Assembly (NCBI GenBank): GCA_937872615.1
Contig: CALMTT010000666.1
Span: 1-41,920, forward strand
Origin: an uncultured Verrucomicrobiaceae bacterium
Lineage (GTDB): Bacteria; Verrucomicrobiota; Verrucomicrobiia; Verrucomicrobiales; Verrucomicrobiaceae
Reading direction: 5' to 3'
DNA length: 41,920 bases
Part shown: piece by piece, positions 32,258 through 40,733 of the stretch
Layout of the letters: each line of letters begins with the position of its first letter
Numbering within the stretch: position 1 is the stretch's first letter
Made by a program: the position numbers and the translations under genes
Notes under the pieces: generated by a model
Told to the model about the DNA's origin: nothing
Seen by the model: only the letters and a program-made list of their open reading frames with translations
Database searches by the model: none

Positions 32258-35194
32258 AAATCAGCCGATGAATCCCTACCCAAGCAGGTGAGCGAACCCA
32301 AGCCCGCTAACAATCAAACTGGGCCGCCATCGCCGAAAGCGGAGCCGCCCTCCGCTTCAACTCCCGAAACCGCCGGGCTGAAAGAGGCCACCGTCGCGTC
32401 CGTCGCCGCACCCGCCGCCGCTCCAGCGCCGAAACCAGCCGCTGCCACAGCACCCGCGACCACCACGACCGCAGGTGCCGCACGACCAAAGGGTGAAGAC
32501 TGGCACAGCCAGTCCGCCGAGGAAGTGCTGGTAAAACTCAGCTCCGCCGCGACCGGACTGTCGGCGCAGGAAGCAGCAAAGCGCCTTGCGGCTGACGGGC
32601 CGAACGAGTTGAAGGAAGGCAAGCGCATCAGCCCGTTCCAGATTTTTCTAGGCCAGTTCAAGAGCCTCATCATTTGGATTCTCATCGCGGCGGGTGTTAT
32701 CTCTGGCGTGTTGGGCGAAGTGGTGGACGCCATCGCCATCCTCGCCATCGTCGTCCTCAACGCCGTCATCGGCTTCTATCAAGAATACAACGCGGAGAAA
32801 TCCATCGCGGCGCTCAAGAAGATGACCGCGCCGCAGGCCAAAGTGCGGCGCGACGGGCAAGTCACTTCGATTCCTGCCGTCGGCATCGTCGCCGGTGACG
32901 TCCTCGCGCTGGAAGCCGGTGACTTGGTCGCGGCTGATGCCCGGCTTCTGGAAGCGGCTTCGCTCAAGTGCATCGAGTCTGCGCTCACCGGCGAGTCGGA
33001 GTCGGTGACGAAGCTGCCCGCGACTTTGGAACAGGGCGACATTCCGCTCGGCGACCGTGAGAACATGGTGTTCATGGGCACGAGCATCGCGGCGGGCACT
33101 GGACAAGCCGTCGTTGTGGCGACTGTGATGAATACGGAGTTGGGCCGCATCGCGGGACTGATCGAGGAGGCGGGTGCGGAAGAAGGGACGCCGCTTCAGC
33201 AAAAGCTCGATTCGTTCGGGCGAATCCTCGTCTGGACGGCGTTAGGCATCGTCGCGCTGCTCTTTGGGTTGGGCCTGCTTCGGGGAACGAAGCTGTTTGA
33301 ATTAACCATGACTTCCGTCAGCCTCGCCGTCGCCGCCGTGCCGGAAGGGCTTCCAGCCGTCGTGACCGTTTCGCTTGCGCTCGGCGTGTTGCGCATGTCC
33401 CGCCGTCGTGCGCTCGTGCGCAAACTCCAAGCCGTCGAAACGCTCGGCTCGACGACCGTCATCTGTACGGACAAGACCGGCACTTTGACCGTCGGCGAAA
33501 TGACCGTTCGCGTACTCTACGTCGCGGGCCAAGATTACGAAGTCACCGGCGAAGGTTACGGGCCGGACGGCGAAGTGCGCTTCGAGGACAAGAAGGCGGA
33601 AGCGCCGCACGCTGCGCCGTTGCTCGAACTCGCGACCGTTCTCCTCGGCTGCAACAACGCGCATCTCATCGAGGAAGAAGGTAAATGGAAAACCGTCGGC
33701 GATCCGACCGAAGGAGCATTGCTTGCAGCCGGTCGTAAAGCCGGAGGCGACCGCGAGCGTATCGAGAAGGAACTGCCGAAGCAGCATGAAATCCCTTTCG
33801 ACTCCGACCGGAAACGCAGCACGGTGATTCGCAAGTTGCCGGACGGGAAGTTGCGCGCCTTCATCAATGGCGCGCCCGATGTGTTGTTGGAGCGCTGCAT
33901 AGACCTTTACACCAGCACCGGCGTCCGCCCCATAACGGACGAGGATCGCAAAAACATCGTGGCGCAGAATACCGCGATGGCGCAACAGGCCCTGCGCGTG
34001 CTCGGCTCCGCTTATCGCGATTTGGACAACGCTTCGCCCCGCGACCTAACCGCTGAAAACGTGGAGCACGATCTCGTATTCGTCGGCCTTTCTGGAATGT
34101 ATGATCCACCGCGTCAGGAGGCCAAAGAGGCCGTCGCAAAATGTCGCGCCGCCGGCATTCGCGTGGTGATGATTACCGGCGACCATCCGCAAACTGCGAC
34201 GGCCATTGCGCGGGAAATCGGCATCGCTTCAGCCGACGACACGGCCATCGCGGGAGTTGAATTGGACAAACTGTCTGAAGACGAACTCCACAAGCGCGTT
34301 GACAAGATCACCGTTTATGCCCGCGTCACCGCAGAACACAAACTGCGCATCATTCGCGCTTGGAAAGCGAATGACGCCGTGGTCGCGATGACCGGTGATG
34401 GCGTCAACGACGCCCCTGCTATCAAAGGTGCCGACATCGGCATCGCCATGGGAAAATCAGGAACGGAAGTCACCAAGCAGGCGGCAGACATGATTGTCAC
34501 CGATGACAACTTCGCGTCCATCGTCGCCGCCGTGGAGGAGGGGCGCGGCATCTACGACAACATCCGCAAGACGCTCCAATATCTTCTGGCAGGCAACACC
34601 GGTGAACTCCTGCTCATGACCGTCTGTGTGGTCGTGGGTCTGCCGATGCCACTCTTACCGATTCACCTGCTCTGGATCAATCTCGTCACCGACGGACTTC
34701 CCGCGCTTTGCCTCGCCACCGACCCAATTGACCCTGACGTGATGAAGCGCCACCCGCGTCCCCGGTCTGAGCGCATTACTAACCGCAGCTTTCTTGGAAC
34801 GATGTTCCTCACCGGCTTCCTCACGGCGGGTGTGGCGTTCGCGGTTTACCTCTATGTGTTGAAGACAGGCAACGAAGAAATGGCCCGCACTCACGCCTTC
34901 GCGGTTCTGGTCTTCGCCGAACTGCTGCGCTCCTTTGGTGCCCGCAGCGAAACCAAGCCCGTTTGGCGCATTTCACTTTTCACGAACATCAACCTCGCCA
35001 TCGTGGTTGCCATTTCTTTCGGCCTCCAAATATGGAGCCATCACAACGCGTTTCTGGGCCGCTTCCTGAAGACATCATTCATGCCGCTCGCCGATTGCTT
35101 CCTGCTGCTCGCCGTGGGCGTCATCCCGCTGATAGTTTTGGAGGTGGTTAAGGTCGTGCGGAACTCCCGCAAACAAAGAAAGACTGAGCCATGA
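32063..35194 (+). CDS. P2-type cation ATPase with an HMA-like N-terminal extension
   Basis: A 1043-residue P-type ATPase. Residues 1-65 are the HMA-like domain shared with the truncated P1B ATPase, without CxxC; 66-145 form an Ala/Pro linker. From about 145 it is a normal P2A (Ca2+-ATPase-like) pump: cation-ATPase N-terminus (LSAQEAAKRLAADGPNEL), actuator ALTGESE, TM4 PEGLPAVVTV, phosphorylation site DKTGTLTVGEM with Asp470, [20 protein letters not shown] hinge, and the PLLPIHLLWINLVTDGLPAL segment. PEGLP indicates hard cations such as Ca2+ or Mn2+ rather than copper. The combination of a metal-chaperone-type N-terminus with a P2 pump is unusual. It is convergent with the sigma gene that ends 26 bases away. 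Confidence 0.9.
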   Translation: MKTSVIEVHDMLSVWSVDEVEKRIGQVRGVESVTVNYAAKSATVRYDETRLQGADIKSAVRRSGYKSADESLPKQVSEPKPANNQTGPPSPKAEPPSASTPETAGLKEATVASVAAPAAAPAPKPAAATAPATTTTAGAARPKGEDWHSQSAEEVLVKLSSAATGLSAQEAAKRLAADGPNELKEGKRISPFQIFLGQFKSLIIWILIAAGVISGVLGEVVDAIAILAIVVLNAVIGFYQEYNAEKSIAALKKMTAPQAKVRRDGQVTSIPAVGIVAGDVLALEAGDLVAADARLLEAASLKCIESALTGESESVTKLPATLEQGDIPLGDRENMVFMGTSIAAGTGQAVVVATVMNTELGRIAGLIEEAGAEEGTPLQQKLDSFGRILVWTALGIVALLFGLGLLRGTKLFELTMTSVSLAVAAVPEGLPAVVTVSLALGVLRMSRRRALVRKLQAVETLGSTTVICTDKTGTLTVGEMTVRVLYVAGQDYEVTGEGYGPDGEVRFEDKKAEAPHAAPLLELATVLLGCNNAHLIEEEGKWKTVGDPTEGALLAAGRKAGGDRERIEKELPKQHEIPFDSDRKRSTVIRKLPDGKLRAFINGAPDVLLERCIDLYTSTGVRPITDEDRKNIVAQNTAMAQQALRVLGSAYRDLDNASPRDLTAENVEHDLVFVGLSGMYDPPRQEAKEAVAKCRAAGIRVVMITGDHPQTATAIAREIGIASADDTAIAGVELDKLSEDELHKRVDKITVYARVTAEHKLRIIRAWKANDAVVAMTGDGVNDAPAIKGADIGIAMGKSGTEVTKQAADMIVTDDNFASIVAAVEEGRGIYDNIRKTLQYLLAGNTGELLLMTVCVVVGLPMPLLPIHLLWINLVTDGLPALCLATDPIDPDVMKRHPRPRSERITNRSFLGTMFLTGFLTAGVAFAVYLYVLKTGNEEMARTHAFAVLVFAELLRSFGARSETKPVWRISLFTNINLAIVVAISFGLQIWSHHNAFLGRFLKTSFMPLADCFLLLAVGVIPLIVLEVVKVVRNSRKQRKTEP

Positions 35195-35220
35195 CCCAAG
35201 CCCCGCTTTTCCATGAGCTT

Positions 35221-35796
35221 TCAGGGATGCACCGCCGTCGCCGTCTCTCCGCAGGTGCAGTCCAAGCATCCGTGTTCGCTACAAGCCCGGCAATTGCGCG
35301 AAACTTGTTCGCGAAGATGTTTGCGAGCGCGGTGAAGCCGGACGGTGAGATTGTTTTTGGTCAAGCCAAGTTCAGATGCGACCTCGGAAAGTTCGCTTCC
35401 ATCGAGATCAATGCGCTGAAGCAAGTGCCGGTATTGCGCAGGCACGGAGGGGAGCAGTCGCTTGAAGCACTGGCAAAGCAACCGCTCCTCGCTGGCGGTA
35501 GGCGAGTCGGACAATTCCTGCTGAAACCTCGCCAGCGCTCGCTTGCTCGCGTCCCGGCGGCGGTAGAGGTCAATGATGGAACGGCGGAGAATCCGGTAGA
35601 ACCATGCCACGGTGTCTTCCTCTTTAGCTGGCTTTCTGGCCGAAGCGAGTGCTTTGACCAGGCTGTCCTGCACAACGTCTTCTGCCAGATGCAGATCTCC
35701 AACGCGTTTGCGGGCGAAAGATACGAAGGTTTTCAGGTTCGCAAGCAATGGATCTTCAGCGTGCTTCACAAGTTGTGATCCTAAACAAGGAAGCAC
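35221..35796 (-). CDS. ECF sigma factor with C-terminal Cys cluster (CorE-like)
   Basis: A 191-residue ECF sigma factor (GTG start at 35796; a later GTG at 35769 is possible). Sigma-2 is visible as DLHLAEDVVQDSLVKALA and DTVAWFYRILRRSIIDLYRR, sigma-4 as LSEVASELGLTKNNLTVRLH. Two Cys features stand out: CQC at 108/110 in the region joining the two domains and a C-terminal cluster Cys169, 172, 177, 180, 182 (CRAC, CLDCTC). CorE-type sigma factors of Myxococcus, which respond directly to copper or other metals without an anti-sigma factor, have such a cluster. No anti-sigma gene is adjacent, which fits. The likely target is the divergent Cu ATPase gene. Confidence 0.82.
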   Translation of the reverse strand: MLPCLGSQLVKHAEDPLLANLKTFVSFARKRVGDLHLAEDVVQDSLVKALASARKPAKEEDTVAWFYRILRRSIIDLYRRRDASKRALARFQQELSDSPTASEERLLCQCFKRLLPSVPAQYRHLLQRIDLDGSELSEVASELGLTKNNLTVRLHRARKHLREQVSRNCRACSEHGCLDCTCGETATAVHP

Positions 35797-35810
35797 AACC
35801 CGGTAAAGCC

Positions 35811-35924
35811 ATGACGAACCGCCGCAGAATATTACTCTGTAATGAAATCGCCTCTCATGCGTTTGCTTGGGTGAATGAAGACATTAGAAGTGCGATTAAG
35901 CTGCACAGAGCAAACCAAAGGTAA
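35811..35924 (+). CDS. Possible 37-codon leader ORF before the copper ATPase
   Basis: ATG 35811 opens a 37-codon frame (begins MTNRRRILLCNEIASHAF) that stops 4 bases before the ATPase start. It is preceded by the same bases as the ATPase start: GGTAAAGCCATGAC occurs at both (35802-35815 and 35920-35933). It has no recognisable domain. It may be a coupled leader peptide, or the repeat may simply reflect a small duplication. Confidence 0.3.
   Translation: MTNRRRILLCNEIASHAFAWVNEDIRSAIKLHRANQR
35833..35845. promoter_or_regulatory. ATTAC-TCT-GTAAT palindrome between the sigma gene and the ATPase
   Basis: A 13-base element with 5-base arms in the 132-base divergent region. It could be an operator, but it is short and AT-rich and may be chance. 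Confidence 0.25.
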
Positions 35925-35928
35925 AGCC

Positions 35929-36411
35929 ATGACCAAAGACCCAATCTGTGGTGCGGAAGATCATTCCTGCTGTAGCGGGAAGGCGAGTGTCGATTCTCAC
36001 GGTCATGAGCATCACGACCCCTCCCATCACGGCCGCGAACACGCAGCGGCGACACCTTCCGCCGCCGCGAAATACTTTTGCCCGATGTGTCCCGGCGTTG
36101 AATCCGATGAACCCGGCGACTGCCCAAAATGCGGCATGGCGTTGGAACGCAATCCCGCTTGGAAGCCAGCAGCTGGCAAGACGATTTACACCTGTCCAAT
36201 GCACCCGGAGATCGAGCAGGACCATCCCGGTGACTGCCCCAAGTGCGGCATGGCCCTCGAACCAAAAACCGTCACCGCTTTGGATGACGCGGCGGACGAC
36301 AACTCCGACCTGCGAAACATGAGCCGCCGGTTCTGGGTCGGCACGGCGTTGACCTTGCCGGTATTCATTGTGGCGATGGCGCATATCGTGCCCGCGTGGA
36401 GTCATTCCTAA
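35929..36411 (+). pseudogene. CopA-type Cu/Ag ATPase, N-terminal part before an in-frame stop
   Basis: The frame starts at ATG 35929 (AAAGG eight bases upstream) with DPICGAEDHSCC, a His-rich stretch (HGHEHHDPSHHGREH), and two short metal-binding domains: FCPMCPGVE with CPKCGM, and YTCPMHPE with CPKCGM. The first transmembrane segment follows (FWVGTALTLPVFIVAMAHIV). At codon 161 a TAA (36409-36411) interrupts the frame inside the first membrane region, in [23 protein letters not shown]; homologues read through here. The remainder continues in the same frame to 38301. Taken alone this part would be a membrane-tethered metal-binding peptide of 160 residues. Confidence 0.85.
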
Positions 36412-36465
36412 TGGCTGAACGGCGAAGCGTCGCGTTGGGGACAATTCATCCTTAGCACGCCCGTT

Positions 36466-38301
36466 GTGATGTGGGCGGGCTGGCCTTTCTTCGTGCGTGG
36501 CGCTCGCTCACTGGCGAACCACAGTTTGAATATGTTCACGCTCATCGCGCTGGGCGTAGGTGCGGCCTATGCCTTCAGTGCCGTGGCCATGTTCTTTCCG
36601 CAGGCATTTCCGCCCGCGTCGGGTCACAGCGGTAAACCTGCGATTTACTTTGAAGCGGCTGCCGTCATAACCGTGCTCGTGTTGCTCGGCCAGGTGTTGG
36701 AACTGCGCGCCCGCCAGCGCACCAGCGGCGCTATCAAAGCGTTGCTCGGCCTCGCGCCAAAAACCGCCCGCCGCGTCACGCCGAAAGGCGACGAAGACGT
36801 GCCGCTTGACGCCGTGCATCCGGGCGATCATTTGCGCGTCCGTCCCGGCGAGAAAATTCCCGTGTTCGGCGAAGTTGTGGAAGGCCGCACCTCCGTGGAT
36901 GAATCCATGCTCACTGGCGAACCGCTACCAGTGGAGAAGGTCATTGGCGCACAAGTTTCCGGCGGCACGGTGAACACCACCGGCGGCATCGTGATGAAGG
37001 CCGAGCGCGTCGGGAGCGAAACCATGCTCGCGCAAATTGTGAGTCTGGTTGCGCAAGCCCAACGCAGTCGCGCGCCGATTCAGGCGTTGGCGGACAAGGT
37101 AGCTGGTTGGTTTGTTCCGGCCGTGCTGGCGATTGCCTCACTCACTTTTGTCGCGTGGTTCATTTTTGGGCCAGAGCCGCGACTCGCCTATGCCCTCACC
37201 AATGCCGTCGCCGTCCTCATCATCGCCTGTCCCTGCGCCCTCGGACTCGCCACACCCATGAGTGTGATGGTTGGCATCGGGCGCGGAGCTCAAATCGGCG
37301 TGCTTATCCGCAACGCGGAAGCCATCGAGAAGCTCGCTCAACTTGACACCCTCGCCGTGGACAAAACCGGCACGCTCACCGAGGGCAAGCCGAAGGTGGC
37401 GCAAGTGTTGCCAGTCGGCGGGTTTGACGAGAAGGAATTGCTGCGCCTCACCGCATCGCTCGAACAAGGCAGCGAACATCCGCTGGCCCACGCAGTTGTC
37501 GTCGCGGGCAACGAACAAAAGCTTCTGCTTGAACCTGCAAAGGATTTTCAATCCACGACCGCAGGCGGCGTGGCTGGCACTGTCACCGGACGCCGCGTGT
37601 TGGTTGGCAAGCCCGAATTCCTGAGCGAGAACGGAGTGACCGGCATCGCAGCTCTCGAAACGCTAGCCGCTCCCCGTCAGGCCGAAGGTGCGACCGCGAT
37701 ATTCGTCGCCGTCGATGGGCGCGCCGCCGGAGTCCTCACCGTGGCCGATCCGGTGAAAGCCACCACCTCGCAGGCGCTCGCCGAATTGCGCAAACTCGGC
37801 GTGAACGTTCTCATGCTCACCGGCGACAATCCACGCACTGCCGAAGCCGTCGCCCGAAAACTCGGCATCGCTGACTTTCAAGCGGGCGTCGCCCCGCACG
37901 ACAAACATGGAAAAGTAAACTCCCTCAAGGCGGCGGGCCGCATCGTCGGCATGGCTGGCGATGGAATCAATGACGCGCCAGCGCTCGCCGCCGCCGATAT
38001 TGGTATTGCGATGGGCACGGGCACAGACATCGCAATGGAAAGCGCTGGGGTGACGCTGGTGAAAGGCGACCTGCGCGGGATTGTGCGTGCGATAAAACTT
38101 GGCCGCGCCATGATGCGCAACATCCGGCAGAATCTCTTTTTCGCGTTCGTCTATAATGCTTTAGGAATTCCCGTTGCTGCGGGCTTGCTATATCCGTTCT
38201 TCGGAATCTTGCTCAGTCCCATCATCGCAGGTGTGGCCATGAGCCTGAGTTCCGTCTCAGTCATTGGCAACGCCCTGAGACTGCGTCGGACGAGCGTGTG
38301 A
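36466..38301 (+). CDS. CopA-type Cu/Ag ATPase, catalytic part after the in-frame stop
   Basis: In the same frame as the preceding part, a 611-codon frame (GTG 36466 or ATG 36469) contains everything needed for catalysis: membrane helices, actuator [12 protein letters not shown], ion-site motif CPC ([11 protein letters not shown]), phosphorylation site [11 protein letters not shown], the N-domain HP motif SEHPLAHAV, hinge [20 protein letters not shown] and the C-terminal helices with [11 protein letters not shown]. It lacks the first helices and the metal-binding N-terminus. If translated from its own start it would make a shortened pump; if not, the gene is a pseudogene. A sequencing error at 36409 or low-level readthrough are alternatives. 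Confidence 0.85.
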   Translation: MMWAGWPFFVRGARSLANHSLNMFTLIALGVGAAYAFSAVAMFFPQAFPPASGHSGKPAIYFEAAAVITVLVLLGQVLELRARQRTSGAIKALLGLAPKTARRVTPKGDEDVPLDAVHPGDHLRVRPGEKIPVFGEVVEGRTSVDESMLTGEPLPVEKVIGAQVSGGTVNTTGGIVMKAERVGSETMLAQIVSLVAQAQRSRAPIQALADKVAGWFVPAVLAIASLTFVAWFIFGPEPRLAYALTNAVAVLIIACPCALGLATPMSVMVGIGRGAQIGVLIRNAEAIEKLAQLDTLAVDKTGTLTEGKPKVAQVLPVGGFDEKELLRLTASLEQGSEHPLAHAVVVAGNEQKLLLEPAKDFQSTTAGGVAGTVTGRRVLVGKPEFLSENGVTGIAALETLAAPRQAEGATAIFVAVDGRAAGVLTVADPVKATTSQALAELRKLGVNVLMLTGDNPRTAEAVARKLGIADFQAGVAPHDKHGKVNSLKAAGRIVGMAGDGINDAPALAAADIGIAMGTGTDIAMESAGVTLVKGDLRGIVRAIKLGRAMMRNIRQNLFFAFVYNALGIPVAAGLLYPFFGILLSPIIAGVAMSLSSVSVIGNALRLRRTSV

Positions 38302-38467
38302 AGTAACTCTGGCTCGCCCATCATTTTTCACAGCGTGGTGTTCTGCGTGGCAGAAAGTCCATCGTAGTTGAAAGGCAGCCCTTAGACCCTGCCGCCGAAT
38401 CAGAAATGTTCTAAGAGGGTTCGGCAAACATTGCGTGCTGTCGGACTTGCTGTTCATTCCAAACGAT

Positions 38468-38530
38468 GACTCTTCCAGCTGAAATGATACGAAGAGTCGG
38501 TTTGACACTCCTCTGGCAAACGATTAATAA
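38468..38530 (+). promoter_or_regulatory. Inverted repeat and candidate promoter of the right-hand efflux operon
   Basis: GACTCTTC (38468-38475) and GAAGAGTC (38491-38498) are perfect 8-base arms with a 15-base spacer. Directly downstream lies TTGACA (38502-38507), a perfect -35 box, with ATTAAT/TAATAA at 38523-38530 as a loose -10 at 15-17 bases. The gene start is 27 bases further on. The repeat placed just before the -35 box would suit a regulator binding site. The rest of the 256-base gap shows no gene. Confidence 0.5.
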
Positions 38531-38557
38531 GCCGTAGATTCTTATCGGAAGCTCAGT

Positions 38558-38989
38558 GTGAAAGCCAACCTACACAAATCGTCTGAAGCCTGCCTCGTCG
38601 GGCCGGGGTCGATCCGGTGGTGGGCGCGTACGCTGACAGTGTTGTTGTTTGTCTTACACATCAGCCACCTCCGCGTTCATTCACTTACAGAGGCGCATTC
38701 GGTTATTTCCGTGCACAACATTTCGGATAAGTCGCATGACGATCACGATCATCACAACGATCATCAAGATAGCGACCACCACAAGCCGCACTCCGTTTGG
38801 GATCACGTCCTCCAGATGGTTGCCAAACACCATGATTCGATAGTAGTCATCGAATGCGTGCCCTTTATAGCTCTGGTTTCTCACACGCCGCCGGTATTCC
38901 ATGTCGTAGCAATCCCCGTCGAAAACTGGACCCTCCCGGGTGAATCTCCACCCGATCCACTTCAGCCCCGCGCTCCCCCGACCGTTTAA
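38558..38989 (+). CDS. Small His-rich exported protein heading the right-hand efflux operon
   Basis: A 143-residue protein from GTG 38558 (GGAAG six bases upstream). It has one hydrophobic N-terminal segment (TLTVLLFVLHISHLRVH) and then a strongly His/Asp-rich stretch with HDDHDHHNDHQDSDHHKPH, followed by a region with one Cys (VIECVPF). The His cluster should bind Zn, Co, Ni or Cu in the periplasm. It is followed by an adaptor and an RND pump. A similar small exported gene heads the left-hand efflux operon (3801-4193), but that one is Cys-based. I know no family name. Confidence 0.65.
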   Translation: MKANLHKSSEACLVGPGSIRWWARTLTVLLFVLHISHLRVHSLTEAHSVISVHNISDKSHDDHDHHNDHQDSDHHKPHSVWDHVLQMVAKHHDSIVVIECVPFIALVSHTPPVFHVVAIPVENWTLPGESPPDPLQPRAPPTV

Positions 38990-39005
38990 TGCTTCTTCCG
39001 CTTAA

Positions 39006-39026
39006 CACGCCGCAAGTATCGGCGTG
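39006..39026 (+). terminator. Hairpin between the His-rich gene and the adaptor
   Basis: CACGCCG (39006-39012) and CGGCGTG (39020-39026) form a perfect 7-bp GC stem with a 7-base loop, 16 bases after the stop codon; a TTTT lies 7 bases beyond. It may be a partial terminator that reduces expression of the downstream pump relative to the small protein. Confidence 0.45.
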
Positions 39027-39155
39027 CTTGGCCTTTTCCGTCTGAGTTTCCCGAAGGCGAAGTTTGTTCCAAGGGCATTATCCCGGGACGATTTCCATAA
39101 AGTGAATTTTTGACCACTGAAGAAACTGAACCACGTCCACTAAACCGAAAGCATC

Positions 39156-40724
39156 ATGCGAACACACACCCTCCCTCTCGCGTTGTTCACGGCGTTGCTA
39201 ATCAGCGGCACGGGTTGTCGGAAGTCGGCTGACAATCAGGGCCACGACCACGGCCATGAACCCAAGACGGCGCAGATCAGCGTCTGGACCGACCGCTACG
39301 AAGTCTTTGCCGAGCATCGTGCTCCCGTGGCAAACAAGGCGACGACGTTCACCACGCACGTCACCGACTTGCACACGCTTGAGCCGCGGCGCGAGGGCAT
39401 GGTGAAGTTCGTTCTCCGGCAGGACGAATCAGTAACCGAGCATCCGCAGGCCGCGCCGGCGCGGGCGGGAATCTACCTGCCGGGGATCATCTTTCCGAAG
39501 GCGGGCAACTGGCAGGTGACGCTGCTCATTCCGACCGACGGGACGAATGCGCCGGTAGAACTGGGCACAATCAAGGTTTATGCGGATGAGCATTCCGCGG
39601 AACACGCGGAAATTGCTGATGGGCCGGAAGGCGTGAGCTTCCTCAAGGAGCAACAGTGGAAAATCCTGTCGAAGACCGAACCCGTAACCAAGCGCCGTCT
39701 GGTCGAGCGACTGCGGGTCGCGGCGCGTGTGCGAGCTAAGCCGGGTCTGAGCGCGACCATCAGTGCTCCCGTTTCGGGCCAATTGGTAATGGCATCCGGG
39801 CAAACCCTGCCGCAGCCCGGTCAGCGAGTGGAGGCAGGCCAGTTGCTCGCGTTTTTGAAACCCAACTTCTCCGAAGCGGGCGCGAAAGTGGCCGAAGCCC
39901 AGGCCGAGTTCGCCACGGCCAGAGCGGGACTCGACCAGGCTGACTCCTCCTATTATCGCACGAAGAAACTCGCCGCCGATCAGGCCAAGTCACCGCGTGA
40001 ACTTCAGGAAGTGGAACTCGCCTATAAATCCGCCAAGGCGCGCTATTCTGCCGCCGCCGGTCTGCTCGCGACGTTCAAGCAAGCGGGCGGAACGTCATCG
40101 CCGGATGCGCCGCTGCTGATGGAGCTTCGCGCTCCGATTGCAGGAGTGCTCAATTCCGTGGCTGCAGGGCCGGGCGAAGTCGTCGCGGCCAACCAACCGG
40201 TTTTCACCGTGCTGAACCCCGAGACTGTTTGGATCGAGGCGAGCATCCCCGAATCGGGCGTTGCCCGACTGAGTAAAGCCAAGGATGCCGATGTCGAGTT
40301 GCCCGGTGATCCCGGACGCTTCACGCCTATCACGGGTGACGGTCGCGGCCAACTCCTATCGCTCGGCTTGGAAGTGGACGCTGCCACTCGCGCCGTGCCG
40401 CTCATTTACGAAACGGCCAACCGCGAGGGCCAGTTTCGCGTCGGCCAAAACGTCACACTGCATGTGGAAACGGCGCGGGTGGACGAGACGGTTGCCGTTC
40501 CCGATAGCGCGCTGGTCGAAGAAGGCGACCAATTGGTCGCGTTTGTGCAGGTCAGCGGCGAGACGTTTGAGAAGCGCGAGATCAAATCGGGCATTCGCGA
40601 CACCGGCTTCGTGGAAGTCCTCGATGGCATCAAGGAAGGTGAGCGTGTGGTCACGAAGGGCGCTTACGCCATCCGACTCTCGTCCATCTCCGGCGTCATC
40701 CCGGCGCACGGCCACGCTCACTGA
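39156..40724 (+). CDS. RND periplasmic adaptor lipoprotein (CzcB/CusB-like)
   Basis: A 522-residue membrane-fusion protein with a lipobox (GTGC, Cys21), a His-rich start (GHDHGHE), an N-terminal beta domain of about 140 residues, then the lipoyl domain (ISAPVSGQLVMASGQTLPQP), a full alpha-hairpin (AKVAEAQAEFATARAGLDQA to KSAKARYSAAAGLLATFKQ), second lipoyl half (LRAPIAGVLNSVAAGPGEVV), beta-barrel and membrane-proximal parts. The C-terminus ends with GHAH. In contrast to the short adaptor at the left end it is complete. It should connect the RND pump that starts 9 bases downstream with an outer-membrane channel; none is encoded here, so it may share one. Confidence 0.92.
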   Translation: MRTHTLPLALFTALLISGTGCRKSADNQGHDHGHEPKTAQISVWTDRYEVFAEHRAPVANKATTFTTHVTDLHTLEPRREGMVKFVLRQDESVTEHPQAAPARAGIYLPGIIFPKAGNWQVTLLIPTDGTNAPVELGTIKVYADEHSAEHAEIADGPEGVSFLKEQQWKILSKTEPVTKRRLVERLRVAARVRAKPGLSATISAPVSGQLVMASGQTLPQPGQRVEAGQLLAFLKPNFSEAGAKVAEAQAEFATARAGLDQADSSYYRTKKLAADQAKSPRELQEVELAYKSAKARYSAAAGLLATFKQAGGTSSPDAPLLMELRAPIAGVLNSVAAGPGEVVAANQPVFTVLNPETVWIEASIPESGVARLSKAKDADVELPGDPGRFTPITGDGRGQLLSLGLEVDAATRAVPLIYETANREGQFRVGQNVTLHVETARVDETVAVPDSALVEEGDQLVAFVQVSGETFEKREIKSGIRDTGFVEVLDGIKEGERVVTKGAYAIRLSSISGVIPAHGHAH

Positions 40725-40733
40725 GGCACCCGC

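Noticed and set aside
35191..35778. 195-codon plus-strand frame overlapping the ATPase stop by four bases
   Set aside because: The ATGA overlap looked operon-like, but the opposite strand encodes a clear ECF sigma factor over the same bases, and the plus-strand translation has no recognisable feature.
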